A stretch of 64,000 nt of DNA from Episyrphus balteatus (taxonomy: Eukaryota; Arthropoda; Insecta; Diptera; Syrphidae), in NCBI RefSeq assembly GCF_945859705.1, contig NC_079135.1, positions 32,475,679-32,539,678 of the forward strand, in the 5' to 3' direction. The translations under genes and the position numbers were made by a program. Of the stretch, positions 1-12,650 are shown piece by piece (within the stretch, counting starts at the first letter, position 1; every line of letters starts with the position of its first letter). The notes beneath the pieces were generated by a model, which saw only the letters and a list, made by a program, of their open reading frames with translations, ran no database searches and was not told where the DNA came from.

Positions 1-1090
1 GCAAAAAAGGATGCTTGGGGCAAATTGAATAAAAAAAGAATAGTACATTTTTTTTTAATATTCAACATGAAACATAATTTTAGGAAATTTATTTTTCAAA
101 TATTAGAATTTGTTCCTGTATGGTTTTTGTTCAAATAAAAAAAAAAATAAAAATAAACATTTTTGATAACAAAAATTATCAAAAGAAATTCAGTAAATAA
201 AATTTCGTATATTCTGTTATTAAAATGTTGAATATAATCATTATTAGTTTTACAAGTCGTTTTAAACCATTCTCGCTTTTAAGCTTAATTTGTTTGCTAA
301 AATAAAACGAAATATATGTATACTTATTTTAAAAAGAGATCTTAACAACTGTACTAGTTATTTCATCGTACGATAAAAAAAATAACAAAAACATAAAACA
401 AAATTTACTTAAATTTTTTTTTTCAGAGATTTGAGTATTTTAAGGCATTCGAATCTTCCATTCGGGTTTTTGCATTGATTTACATACATTAGCCTCAATT
501 TTGTATCAGAACTGATCTTTCGAACAATAAAGTGACGATGACTGATTAAAAAAAATATTTTTTTTTAAGTTGTAAAATTCCAAACTCAAAAAATTTCCGA
601 TGCGGCAGGGGTAGTACTTAATATTTTTATTACCTAACCGCTATAATTTTTACAGGATTTTTTTTTGTCATTTCCAACAATATTTTTGATATACCTATGA
701 ACAAAAAAAAAATAATTTTTTTAATCAGTCTAATGTACCTACATAAATATTAAAAAATACCAGTTTTCAAAAGAATCTGTGTTAGTGTATATTAATGTCT
801 AAGATTATGCACGCATAATAAAAAAGTTTCGTAAAAGTCATGTTACCAAAACATAATCAGGCCTTGAAAACAAAAGCAGAGTTGTAAAAATATCAATAAA
901 GGAAATTGCATTTGAAATAAAAAAAAAAAAAATGTTATTGCAAATACAAAATTTTCTGCATTAAAAAAAAACTAATGTTAAATCGTCGGATTTCTATTCT
1001 ATTTGACAACACATACATTCAAATTTAAACAACAATATTGAAACCCATGTAAAGCCAAATAGTCAAATTGTATGAAAAGTTTAAAAGATT
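1..1090. other. AT-rich non-coding stretch
   Basis: Homopolymer A/T runs and short unrelated frames only. I see no gene, repeat family or RNA in it. Confidence 0.6.
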
Positions 1091-1189
1091 AAGGGCCGGT
1101 TTGTTCACACTCGATTATCTTTTAATCAAGGAATTTTGTATGGAATAATCCTTGATTAAAAGATAATCGACTGTGAACAAACTAGGGCT
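1091..1189. mobile_element. Hairpin MITE, about 100 bp
   Basis: Two arms of about 40 nt are nearly perfect reverse complements. The left begins GGGCCGGTTTGTTCACA and continues TCGATTATCTTTTAATCAAG; the right mirrors it and ends AACAAACTAGGGCT. The loop is about 13 nt around TTGTATGG. The flanks read TTA on the left and TAAA on the right, which would suit a 3-bp TWA duplication of the PIF/Harbinger type, but the terminal bases of the two arms differ. No coding capacity. A transcript would fold into one long stem. Confidence 0.7.
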
Positions 1190-2390
1190 AAAAGTTAAAA
1201 CAAAAATACACACATTTAATATTCATTTTTTTCCATTTTTTCTCTCTCCAACTTTTTTGCATCATCATTAATAGTTATGTATATCGTTTTTCCTAAAGCT
1301 TTTTCAAAAACAATTACTACTTCAAAGGTTGTGCCAATAGTTCTCGAGCCTAGATAACAATGTACATAAATCAACTCGTGTATTTCCAAAACGTTAAAAA
1401 AGTACGTATACACCTCAGTGAACCAACTTCTTTTAAATATCTTGAAAATAAAACAGAATATTTTCCTGTTCTTATTTTTTGTACAGTAAGTAAAAAAACT
1501 CACAATCAGTTTTCCTCAAGCTTACTTACGTGATTATTAGTAGTTTTTGGTGACAGTAGAAATTATAATATTAACAGATCATTCTTTATTTGAGACCCTT
1601 AAGAAATTTTTTTTCGAGTTGTTGCATTATTCTATTTAGGTATTTTTATATTAAAAAAGGCTCCTATGAATTCAAAATAAAAACAAATTATTTTCCCGTT
1701 TTAAGAGAAGGAATATATTTGATAAAATTTTGCAAACAAATCTCTGAACTGTTTATAAGCAAGGAACGTAATTTTCTGTCATTTTTTATTCATCGTAATA
1801 TTACTTTTTGAATAAAAAACAAACTCTAACGTATTCATTTGACATAATTTTTTTCTTCAGTGTGTTTTTTTTCCATCCTATATGATCTATTTTTTTTTGT
1901 GTACTTAGTTTTTTTTTTCTGCATATCTCTCATAATTTCACTGGGCTTCATTTGAATTTGTAATCATCAATTATTTAAGGGTCGTTTGGTCTTTTATTTT
2001 CATTTTGTTGTTTTTTCTTTATTTTTTGTCTGCACAGCGGTTTGTGGTGAATTGTGGTTAATGGAAATGTTCAAAAAAGGGTATGGGTACTTAGTTAATA
2101 CTTTTATTACTTTTGCAATATTTTAAATTATTCCACAAATTCAGTTGGGGAAAGCCACAAAAAAACATAAAAAAATAAATAAATAAATTAACATCTAAAT
2201 GAGATATCATTCAAATAGAATAAAAACTGTATTTCATTAATATAGACAGTTGAAAATTTATATAACGAATTTTATAAAATGAACCATGGTTCAAAGAATG
2301 AAATATTGCAACTATTTATTTATTTTAAAGGTTTTTCATCAGTCAAATCAAGTTAACTTTGGGTAAATCAAAAACTGTCTTAACCCTTTT
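1190..2390. other. AT-rich non-coding stretch
   Basis: Short frames at 1216-1503 (minus) and 1590-1811 (plus) have no recognisable motif and low-complexity composition. Nothing else supported. Confidence 0.6.
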
Positions 2391-4020
2391 CTTCTCGTTT
2401 ATTTACTCAAATCGCTTTCAAATCCTCCGATTATTCTAAATTGCCCAAGTGTCACCGCTGTGTGTCGCACACGTGCCGCTCCGTTTAACCATTTTCTTAA
2501 CTTACTATAAAATTTATTACCTCATTCTCACACAAAACAAACCCCATGCACCCCCCATCAGCTCTATGTCTTGTTTTTGAAAATAGTGCTCTATATAACA
2601 ACTTAACCCAATCCACCCTATATTGTGTGACATATTCAAAAGAACCAAAGTAGGTAAATATAAACTCGACGCTTTTTCGTGTCTTAATTCAGGCGCGTGA
2701 GAAGCATTTACAATGTCTCTATTTCACTTGCTCACAACAACATCCAACACAACAAACAAATACACATTCTATAGGTACATAAACAGGAAGGCTGAAAGGC
2801 TCTGATGGCAGGCAAAAGGGACGTTGCGCCGACTAAGACACCTTTTTAGATTATTTTACCCACCCAACACAGCCAAGCTACCACCACCTGTGATAATGGT
2901 ATTGATGGTGGCACATGGAGACAAATTAACAACACGGAAAATTCAGACATCACCAGAAGACTTAACCTGTAAATGTCACTCTGCCATAGGATAGTAAAAC
3001 GTTTTTAAAATTATCCAATCCTCTGCACTTGAGAGATCCTTTGATTTCAAATGTATCTTTCTATTCTATAGCGAGGATTTTCCTTCACAGTTATATACAT
3101 ATACATCTAACTGCCTAACCAACCAGACGCTGATTCAGCCCTGATGTTAAAGGGGGATTTCAATCCGTTTCACTAAGCTCGCTGGAATGTCACAACATCA
3201 GCGATGTAAGAGCAGCAGCAGCAGCAGCAGTAGCAGATTCCCTCTCAACAGGACAATCCAAACAAAACACAGGGACGACTCGACTATTTACATCGCAAAG
3301 TGTGTACTTCTTCGCTCCCAACCAAGAGGGAGCAAGGACGATACTCCCTCTGCACTCCACATTCCCTGTCTTTGGTCCTGGAACAAAAGATTACGTTGGC
3401 ATCTTGTTTAGTTAGCAAAAAGTACCAGGATGAATCCCTTAGATCCCGTAAAGGATTTTACCAAAAGGCAGGTGATAAAAGGATAACACGTGACAGAATT
3501 AAATTTTCTTAACCAAACGTCACGATCTGAACCTAGTGCGCCGTCAAAACTTACTCCCCCCCCCCACTCACATTCTCTGAAGGACATTTATTCGCGGCAA
3601 AGTGGACTCTGTATGAGAATATAGCAATGGGTTTGGGGTGGTTTGGAATTGGTTAGTTGACGCAATGTTGGACATCGCTCTTGGCATTTGAGTGACTCTG
3701 TATACATTTTCAGAGCACTGCAGCGTCACTCAATAGACTGATATATAGATAAAAGGGAGAGAGAGAGAGCGAGAAATAGTCCTGTGTGGACTAGCGACGA
3801 TGTTCTATATAGGCTGTATATGTATATGGGAGCCACTTAAGCCCCGGAGATACGGTCTTACGTGCTCGAGACCGAATTTGAACTGATTCGATTAAAAGTA
3901 AACAACTGATTTAAATTCGAGAGTGAAATACATTTGATGTTTTGATGGCCTCTAGCGATTGAATGTCAATGAAGTGCAGTTAAAGCGTTCGAACGTGACA
4001 TGTTTTTTGAGAAGATTTTG
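2391..4020. other. GC-richer low-repeat island, possibly regulatory
   Basis: Base composition is less AT-biased than the surroundings and no transposon ends are visible. It holds a CACGTG E-box-like word near 2470, an AGC trinucleotide run near 3211-3236, a C9 run near 3557-3565 and a GA run at about 3756-3770. Short frames such as 3187-3411 merely read the AGC run as poly-serine. This is the kind of sequence seen upstream of insect promoters, but the sequence alone does not prove function. Confidence 0.35.
3211..3236. repeat. (AGC)n microsatellite
   Basis: About eight tandem AGC units with one AGT interruption. It explains the serine run in the overlapping short frame. Confidence 0.9.
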
Positions 4021-4509
4021 TATTCCAGTTTCAGTTGAGTTCAGTTCAGTTCAGTTTCAGTGTTCGGTTCAATACAGTTTTCGGTTTATTTTGTCGAAAT
4101 ATAAAAAGGATGCTCCCTTTCCAATTTTTTTTTGGGAGGGAAAAATTTCAACATGCATACAAACATAATACAACTTTGTATAGAATAATGTATCTATGTA
4201 TATTTTGTTGGATTTTGGAATCAGTTTTTTTTTTTTTTTTTTGTTCTGATGGAAAACGAAAAACCAACGAAAACAACACATACGTTATACGACTATGTAC
4301 GACTTTTGGAACAAAAACGAATGGCACGAAATTTGCGGTGCGTTTTGTCACTTCGATTTCGTTCGTTTTTCGTATATTTCGGATTTAATTTATGTGTATT
4401 TGCTTCAGTGCTCGGAGAGTTTTGTTGTGTATTTTTGGTTTGTTTTGCTATCCATTTGGGGGATGTATTAACATGGTGTTTGTTCACCGAATTTTAATGC
4501 TCGTTTACG
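4018..4509 (+). promoter_or_regulatory. Candidate transcription start and leader exon
   Basis: At 4026-4060 the word TCAGTT occurs several times in close succession, which is the insect initiator consensus. It is followed by a CpG-rich, CGAAAA/TTCG-rich segment typical of fly 5' leaders. A GA tract lies about 260 bp upstream. A good splice donor, GTACGT, starts at 4510. An 82-codon frame at 4249-4497 opens with ATGGAA but resembles no family I know and ends 12 nt before the donor, so I regard it as leader or chance. The reading as a first exon is inference. Confidence 0.25.
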
Positions 4510-4619
4510 GTACGTGTGTGGATTGTTTTTCTAAATATAAATCATCACAAAAAACATCGGTTTTTTTTTTCTTTGTTCCACCAAAGAGTATATTGACATT
4601 TTATTGTCAATGATGCACC

Positions 4620-5518
4620 AATATCGTCAATATCCATGGGGTCCATTAAAAAAATAAAAACAAAGATTTGTTCAGTAAACTTTTTTTTGAGAATTTTCAA
4701 TTATTGAATAAAATAACATAACCAACCAAAATATTTATATAAACACTCTGGTACTAGTATGGAACTTAAAATAAAACTTTATCGATAACATGTTTTTTTT
4801 TTTCAAAAAATATCTAAAGCTTCTTTTTTTTATATTATATCACATTCTACATTGAACCACATTGACTATAGTTGTCCATAATAAAACAAAATTACATAGC
4901 ACATGCACACGTTTCTATCATATTTGGAAATAACTTCATTGGCAACTTTCCATATTGAAAATTATTCAAAAAGTAAACAAATCAAAAACAAACTTCATTA
5001 AACTCCATAAATTCAATTATATAGTCCGAGATGTGGAATTGTCTTTTGGAAAGAAAATGCTACCGGGGTTGTGATATGAAAGAAGAGAAATTATCAAAAA
5101 CCTTATTTATAGAGGCTTTGTTGTAAAGACCACCACCAAGTTTTCTTCAAAATTCTAAGAGGATCTGAAATTTTCTAATATTTTGATACTTTATCAAAAG
5201 GTGCTTTGTTATTCTCCTCCTTTTATTTTTGAAAACAAATGCAACTTATTTACTTTTTTTTTAATAAACCTTTTTAATAAACCTTTGAAGGTTGAATTTA
5301 AACTTATTTACTTTTTGCAGCTCATTTAAATGGTGCAGAAAAAATTATAAGATCACAGTTACGCTCATTAAATTAGTCTTGTTTAAGTTAAAAATAAGAT
5401 AATTTGATCTTAATGAACATAATTGTACCACGCGGGGCCTATTGCTGTGAGCCTAATTATCTTGGGGCCTCTGTTATATTGATATAGTGGCCTGCAAAGT
5501 TCTTTAGCATCTTTTAAA
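4620..5518. other. AT-rich non-coding stretch
   Basis: No frame, repeat end or RNA that I can support, apart from a short direct duplication of TTTTTAATAAACC near 5255-5285. Confidence 0.55.
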
Positions 5519-5526
5519 CACTACAC
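5519..5526. repeat. 8-bp target-site duplication, left copy
   Basis: CACTACAC directly precedes the element's CAGGGATGG end and is repeated exactly after its right end (6739-6746). Confidence 0.9.
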
Positions 5527-6738
5527 CAGGGATGGTTTTTAGAGCCTTGTGCCATTTAAAAAAAATATTTATTTGAGGTGCCTTCGGCGTGCCATACAGT
5601 TTTGATCTAGTTTTTTTTGTGACCACTAGAAGCAAAAATAATTAATTTCAAACTACGCAGCGTTTTATTTATAAACACACCTATTAATTTAAATTTGAAA
5701 ATAACAGATTATAATTATTATTGTAGTTCGTTTTAATAAAAAAAAAAAAAACATTTCAGATTAAAGGTATAACTAATTGCCAATTTTTGCAAAAAGTTGC
5801 AGATTTACAAAATTATTATTTCTTTATAGCGCTAATTGTTTTTGAAAAAATCTACAAAAATTATTTTTGGAACCAAAAAATAAGCTTTCTGCATCATTGT
5901 TTCAAATTTTACGTTCCGAAAAACTGAGTTGTTGAATTTGAAATTTTTCACTTTTCAATTTTTAGATGTACCTCAACAAAATAAAACAAAAAAATAAAAA
6001 GTGAAAGAAATATTGTAGTATGACTTCTCTTGTTGTGAACTCGATGCCAAGTAGTTTATATCAGGGCTACGTTTCGTCACTTTAAGCAAAATGCAGGCTG
6101 AACTGAAAGATAAAGTTGGAATCATCTGACAATCTGCTTCTAAGCGAATCTTTAATGTTATTCATTTGGAGAAATTATGACTCACAGGCGTAAGTAGGTA
6201 AAAATATTGTCAAGATATCAGACTTTTCCAATTTCATGTTTCCATTAATTTGGAATTGTTCGTCGTATTGCCCTCCACCCTCTCTGGTTTGATTGATTCC
6301 AACTCTTTCCTCGTTTCGACAAATTTTTCAGTCGATATCGGACAAATTCGTTCAGCTACATTTAAATTTCTTCAATTTCCTACCAGTAAAATTTAGACAT
6401 GTTAAGTTTATCAAAGGATGTCGTATCAGGGTCCATAGTAGACCTAGCATTTCCGATAATTCTTTAACTGAAAACCTAATTACCTACCGATAAAAAAATG
6501 AACAGTTAATTTTACTTCGTCTGGTTTTTCATGTAAATTCAATCCGTTTTTCAGAACGTGAGTATCTTTTTCTGAGAAGAATAGATTTTTACAGTTTTAC
6601 AAAATCTCAAGAAAAAATTTACTGGAAAAATCGTTGAATGTCGCTCAAATGGCAATTGAATTACTTAATTGGTGGTGTGCCGGAAATATTTTATGGCGTG
6701 CCACCAATGGCACGCCTGCCATTGGTTCGCCATCCCTG
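5527..6738. mobile_element. hAT-type non-autonomous DNA transposon
   Basis: The ends are CAGGGATGG and CCATCCCTG, followed inward by related GTGCC / GGCACGCC words. The flanks carry an exact 8-bp duplication, CACTACAC. Terminal CAG...CTG with an 8-bp duplication defines the hAT superfamily. At 1,212 bp it is too short for a hAT transposase, and no BED zinc finger or dimerisation domain is readable, so it needs a transposase supplied in trans. The 66- and 62-aa frames inside it are unrelated to transposases. Confidence 0.88.
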
Positions 6739-6746
6739 CACTACAC
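6739..6746. repeat. 8-bp target-site duplication, right copy
   Basis: CACTACAC, identical to 5519-5526. Confidence 0.9.
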
Positions 6747-6872
6747 TCTTAATTACAAGAAACAATTCAGGCCATATTCGAGCCCCTCTATACCTTCTTT
6801 ACTAAAGAAAACACCATTTTAAATGATTTTGACTACAGAATGAAGTAGATATGGCTTTTAATTTCTTGTATG

Positions 6873-6967
6873 AAAATGAGTTTTAAGGAAAAACAATTAA
6901 AAATCACACAATCATAATAAAATGAGTTTTAAAGAAAAACAATTAAAAATCACACAATCATAATAAA
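6873..6967. repeat. Two-copy tandem duplication, 46-bp period
   Basis: The unit beginning AAAATGAGTTTTAA is repeated once with a single G/A difference, indicating a recent local duplication. Confidence 0.85.
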
Positions 6968-7429
6968 AATATCTTTTTATATAATTTTATAAAATTAAAA
7001 AAAAAGTTTTAGTGATTTTTGTAATGAAAATATTAATCAAACTTATTAACGAAATTTCAAAAAAAAATTCATCAATCCACTTTCAAAAATTGATTTTGAA
7101 AACAAAATTATAGATCCAAAAATGTGATTTTTTTTTCTCCCAAACCCGCTTACGGTTTAGGAGAAATTAAAGAAAATAAGGTTCTCTAAAAACTGTCAAA
7201 AAAAATAAATAATTTTTCCATTTAAAAAATTGAGTCTTATTTACTACGCACACAAATTTTAATGAAAATCGTTAACACTGTTTGAAAAAAAAAAACTTTT
7301 CTCTTTTGATTATATCGCAATTTTGGTAGGTACCAAAATTTTTTTTTCAATTTTCCATCTAGGAAATCACCGAAAACTGTTAACTAGAAGTTTTGAAGAA
7401 AATTGCTGCAGTAGTTTAGTAGCGAGTAA

Positions 7430-7540
7430 CCAGTAGGTATAAACAGACAGAATCTATCTGATAAGCAGGCAGAGAGATTGCGGGATTCACATTTTTGGCA
7501 TTCTTTATCATCGTAATGTCATGTGTGTAATTTTTTTTAC
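7430..7540 (-). repeat. Fragment of a dispersed CTGT-rich repeat
   Basis: On the minus strand this reads CATGACATTACGATGATAAA, then AATGCCAAAAA and a CCCG word, then degenerate CTGTCTG-like words. The same order occurs on the plus strand at 60062-60135. The copy is old, since the tetranucleotide run has decayed here. Confidence 0.6.
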
Positions 7541-7900
7541 AAATCCTAAACTTGCCCTTAATAAATATCACAATTTAAAACAGAAATTTAAGATTATTCG
7601 TTCAGGAGGCGTGGTAACCGCCCATTTTCACTGTCATCGTTAAATATAAAGCTTTTCTGGTGATCCTAGAGCTTTGGAATTTATTGAAATTGTAGTGCTG
7701 TTACATATCATATACAACGGAAACATTTTTCAAACTCGAGATTAACATATCAGGGGGCATGGTACCCTTCCTTTGATATATGAAATACTTTTAGATACCA
7801 AATGCAATCACACAAATGCTTTGAAAGAAAACCGCAACAGTTTGCTCTCCGGCCCTACAACGGATGCCATGCCAGGGTCCACGAGAAATTATTTAGTTAA

Positions 7901-7903
7901 TTA
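7901..7903. repeat. Putative 3-bp duplication TTA, left
   Basis: TTA precedes the CACGGTGT terminus and also follows the opposite terminus at 9596-9598. Three bases can match by chance in AT-rich DNA. Confidence 0.45.
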
Positions 7904-9595
7904 CACGGTGTAACACTCAAAATATACGCGGGCGGAGACCTATCAGGTTTTGTAGAGCTAGTCGCACTGAATACGAAACGGTATTTTAAAATCCCCTAAC
8001 ACCCCCAAAATCTGGAGTTACGGGCAAAAAACGGTTTTTTGGACCTTCACCCATTGAAAAAATTCTAGCTTCGACAATTTTTTACCCATTTTCGATTTTT
8101 TTACAGTTTCTGATAGAAGATAAATATACCTTTTTAACAATGTATAAAACATGTAACTCGGTTAAACCACTTAGAATTTTTAAGATGTCAAAGTTCAAAA
8201 ATTAAATTTTTTTTGTCATTTGCCCAACTTCGGCATCAATTTAAAGTATATGTTTTCAAAACAACATGCTATTTAAAAAATATATTCTAAAACTATATCT
8301 ATTTCCCAATTGATCGAGGTATTTTTTATGAAAATCACTTCAAAATTGGCTTAGAAAAAAAAAATTTTCGATTTCAACCCAGATACAGAAATTCGAACTT
8401 TTAGGTATAGAACAAAAATGTTGTTTCGGCACGTAGTAGGATAAGTTGGGCGCCAGGATTTGATGAAAAGTGTTTGTGGAGGAGCGCAATACAAACATTT
8501 TTTTTCTTTGGGAGGGTGGTCTATCTCCCCCCGTTTAGGTGGGAGGGGCATTTTTCTAAAAAAAAAAAAAAATTATTAAAAAACAACGGCAACACTTACA
8601 GTAATAAATGATACCATTTCCAAAAGGCAAAATTGTGCATTTGATTCTTATTTTTAAATCAATATAATATTACCAATAGTTTTTGAAATAATCGATTTCA
8701 AAGTTAAAAATAGGGGAAAATTTTTTTTAAAAACTCATTTTATACTATTTTTGCCCAGACTGTGAATTTTAGTAAATAAATTACTTAGACAGAAAACTGC
8801 CTCAATTAATTCCTTATCAAACAGTGAAAACTGTATGTTTCTATGTCTTCTAGTTTTTGGGAAAATTGAAAAATTATTTTATCAGATTTTTCTTTTTTCA
8901 AAATATTTTTTGTTTTTATTTGTTTTTATTTTTCAATTTTCTCAAAAACTAGAAACGGGGGAGATAGACCACCCTCCCAAAGAAAAAAAATGTTTGTATC
9001 GAGCTCCTCCACAAAAACTTTTCATCAAATCCTGGCGCCCAACTTATCCTACTACGTGCCGAAACAACATTTTTGTTCTATACCTAAAAGTTCGAATTTC
9101 TGTATCTGGGTTGAAATCGGAAATTTTTTTTTTTCTTAGCCAATTTTGAAGTGATTTTCATAAAAAATACCTCGATCAATTGGGAAATAGATATAGTTTT
9201 AGAATATATTTTTTAAATAGCATGTTGTTTTGAAAACATATACTTTAAATTGATGCCGAAGTTGGGCAAATGACAAAAAAAATTTAATTTTTGAACTTTG
9301 ACATCTTATAAATTCTAAGTGGTTTAACCGAGTTACATGTTTTATACATTGTTAAAAAGGTATATTTATCTTCTATCAGAAACTGTAAAAAAATCGAAAA
9401 TAGGTAAAAAATTGTCGAAGCTAGAATTTGTTCAATGGGTGAAGGTCCAAAAAACCGTTTTTTGCCCGTAACTCCAGATTTTGGGGGTGTTAGGGGATTT
9501 TCAAATACCGTTTCGTATTCAGTGCGACTAGCTCTACAAAACCTGATGGGTCTCCGCCCGCGTATATTTTAAAACCTCATTTTTGTAACACCGTG
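7904..9595. mobile_element. 1.7-kb palindromic element, CACGGTGT ends
   Basis: Two arms of about 640 bp (7904-8537 and 8953-9595) are inverted copies around a spacer of about 415 bp. The outermost bases are CACGGTGTAACA and TGTTACACCGTG-like. The arms include a GGCGGAGACC word, a GTTACGGGCAAAAAACGG word and a CTATCTCCCCCCG word near the inner edge. The mirrored short frames at 8351-8551 (minus) and 8955-9149 (plus) are the same arm read twice, not genes. The spacer and inner arm are homologous to the element at 54085-56261. The flanking TTA would fit a 3-bp duplication (CACTA or PIF/Harbinger type); the CACGGTG heptamer also resembles Transib ends, but no matching 5-bp duplication is present. 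Confidence 0.8.
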
Positions 9596-9778
9596 TTATT
9601 TATATAAATAAAATTTAAATCAGCGAACAGAGCTATATGAGACCTGTCTTTTTATGTCTCACTCAATGGATTTGAAGGAAATTTTTCAAATTGCATTTTT
9701 TTTAAAGAGGTATCCCTTAAATTTTTTACGAAAATCTTTTTACTTGAATGCACAGGCCTGCACTCATATTTGCACACT

Positions 9779-9920
9779 AAGTGCCATTTGCTGAATCGTA
9801 ACTTAAATAATTTATGTTGAACATAAACTGTTATTCCCTACTTTTTCGTCTGCGTAAACTGTCGCATAATTATTTATGTAGAACTTAAATGCTTCAGTTT
9901 CGATTCAGCAAACGGGTCTA
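9779..9920. mobile_element. Short inverted-repeat element, about 140 bp
   Basis: The left end GCCATTTGCTGAATCGTAAC is mirrored at the right by a copy ending CGATTCAGCAAACGGGTCT. The inner parts TTAAATAATTTATGT and ATTATTTATGTAGAAC also pair partly. No coding content. Family unknown. Confidence 0.6.
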
Positions 9921-11800
9921 AAACATGTTTTGAGACTTGGTTCCTCTGACACTAAGAAAAAAAAAAATATTTGGATGCAGATAACTAGCAACCAGATCTC
10001 CAAAAATCTTTTGGTTTTAAACTATGAATAGAACGTAAAGAGAGACCTTTTAATGTGATGGGTTTGGAGGAAATATTTCAAAACTAATTTTTTTGTGGCA
10101 AGTGGTACCTACCCCTTGAATTTTTTCAAAAATCTGAAAATTTTAGATTTGTGATATTTTTAACCAAACACTGATTTTGATTGATTTTGCGTTGAAGACG
10201 AAAATTTTAAAATCAAAGTAGAACATTGTTAGTTTAAAGTGGTTTACCGTTATAAAACATCTTTAAATCAAAGTTGTTTCAACTTAAAAAAAGCATCAAT
10301 TTATTAAAAAAAATAGAAAAAATCGGCAGCCGCTGGGTTTGGTTTTAAATTTGTATCCATTGAATTTTGAGCATTTTTTTGGGCAATTTTTCTTATAAGT
10401 ACCAAAATTTAAAGTTTTTTGAAAACTTGTGAAGTATACAATCACAATTTGAATGCTAAAAAAATTTAAACTAATTGCAGAACTTGTTACACTTTTATAT
10501 TTCAGTGACCATTGTGCGTGACATAATTTCTACATAAGAGAATTTGGATTCTTTTTCATTATCATGTCTTTTTTTTTTAACTTTCTCGTAAACGAATTAA
10601 TCATTTCAATAATTATATTCAGACGAAGTTGGACCTGAATTTCAATTTTGTGTTGGCTTAATATGAGAGTCCTTTTTTAATTTGTTACAAAAATAAATTT
10701 TGTCTGATCTTTAAGTTTTATATAAGGTTATGAATAAAAATGTATTATCCTCAACAAATCTCACCCAAAAAAAAAAGATAGTCAATTCAGATACATTTAT
10801 TTCCAATATACCTATCAATATAATATTTATTAGAATCTAAAACTAGTCAAGTCATCTGTTGTTCTAAACTGTAACATTTTCTATATTTTTGAATTTATGT
10901 CAGATAAATTATTTCAACTTTACTTTCCCAACTGTTGGGCTTATGACAACCTAATGGCATTTTCTCTACGTCTATACTCAAATTATATAGAATTTTTATT
11001 TAACAAAATAAAAAACAAAAAAAAAAAAGAAAAATCTGAAAACAAAAGCCATATAATACATAATTAACCAAATATTAAATTAATATCAAATATAGTTAAT
11101 CAAAATCTGTGCTTTTTGCAGCTCATTAATTTCAATTAAATTATAATAATTTAAACAGACAACAACAGATGCACTTTGAAATTCAATTCAAGAAAAAAAA
11201 AACAAAATAATAATAAAATTATTTCTATAAACCGAAATTTGTATTAAATGAACTTGTTATCTTTATGAAATTATTAGATTATAAGTTATACACATAAAAG
11301 GGATGATAACGATTTAAAATAGATACACAAATTCAAGGTCGATGAGATAAAGACACGAAACTGATGGGACACAAATATTTGCATGACGCGCTTTTAAAAA
11401 AAGTCTATTTTCGAACCAAAGGTGTTTCAAACAATTGAAGTGTTTATTTTTTTGGTTCTTTTGTTTTTGGGGAGAACAACAATTTTAAAATAAAATTTCA
11501 TGAAGATGATTCATCAAGAAAATAAATTCGAATTAAAAAAAAAAAAAAATTTAGATATACGTACATTTTTGCGTTTCGGGTTTCGTTTTTCATCACAATT
11601 TGCGTTAGTTTATAATTTATTCAGTTGAAGTAGAATTTGTAAAAAAATTCCACTTGGAAAAGTATTTTATTGATAAGAACTTGAAATTTTACTTAGAATG
11701 AAAAAAAAAAAACACCTTATCGCGTTTGATTTTCTAGGAAAACTCCGACATTCGCGAATATAATTTTTACCCACTCGAATGGATAAACAATAAAATACTA
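9921..11800. other. AT-rich non-coding stretch
   Basis: Homopolymer-rich sequence with no frame, terminal repeat or RNA I can support. Confidence 0.55.
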
Positions 11801-12260
11801 AAATTCATCGAAAGCTTCTCGAATCGGAAAACCCATCTAAGAGCAGCAGCTGTTTCGCGAATTCGTCGTAGGTAGGTATTCGGATTCGGATCTCACCGGT
11901 GGCGGCAGGCAGCAGCAGCAGCAGCAGCAACAGTGCTGCTGCCTCATGATATTCACCTATTTGTATATATGTATAACAGAAAGAAAAAAAATAAGATAGA
12001 TACACTTGTGCTCTATGGTAAGCGTGCATAGATAAATCTACAAATGGAATCTGAGTCAGCAGCAAAAGATACAAGAGTACTCTCGTATTTAAGAAGCAGA
12101 AGTAGCGGCTCACCTAAAAACCGCCATCACTCATACTAGATAGTGGTATATGGGTACACCCCACTATGTCTGCCGCCAGATCATAGATTTACCAACATCA
12201 TCTTCGTCGTTAGTCGTTTCGACTCGACTTCAACGACGATGAGCAGCACCAACAACTGCA
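11800..12260. other. GC-richer island with CAG/CTG run, exon- or promoter-like
   Basis: It contains a GCA/CAG run at 11909-11935. On the minus strand this is a CTG run followed by a good splice-donor word, CACCG/GTGAGA. A CGACG-rich segment at 12205-12240 is typical of fly leaders or promoters. A 102-aa minus frame (11805-12113) reads the run as poly-leucine after a hydrophobic N-terminus; I recognise no family in it. Composition differs clearly from the flanks, so conservation would be worth checking, but I cannot call a gene. Confidence 0.25.
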
Positions 12261-12650
12261 AAAGAATATTGTATCTTTTTTAATATGCGTGCATCTTGCA
12301 GATATACTTTAATGCTTTTTTTTTGTTACTATTGTTGCCTTGCCATTGCTTTCCCTTGAGGTTTTATTTGTTTTTTTGTTTCTATAATTTATACACATAA
12401 TACACTTGAGTGCATTGATAGTGGTACCGTTGATATTTCATATAATGGTTGCCACTTAACAAAAATTATTCAGCTTACATCTTTACTTCGTATCTTTGAA
12501 ACCAGTTATTGATGAAAAAGCATTCTTCATTTGGAGGTCAAATCCGTTTTATATATTTTAAATATTCATTTTTAAGAATTAATTGTATGGTTTATCTTTT
12601 TTTTTCTTAAACTCCTTTTTAAATAAATAACAAATCGTCAACTATAATAA

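Noticed and set aside
3187..3411. Serine-rich 74-aa frame
   Set aside because: Product of the AGC microsatellite; the overlapping alternative frame is equally open.
8351..9149. Paired frames sharing a PPKEKKCLY stretch as a protein family
   Set aside because: They lie in mirrored arms of a non-coding element, with homopolymer-encoded ends.
11805..12113. 102-aa minus frame with a leucine run as a gene
   Set aside because: The leucine run is an expanded CTG tract; no domain and no support for the start. Kept only as part of an exon- or promoter-like island.
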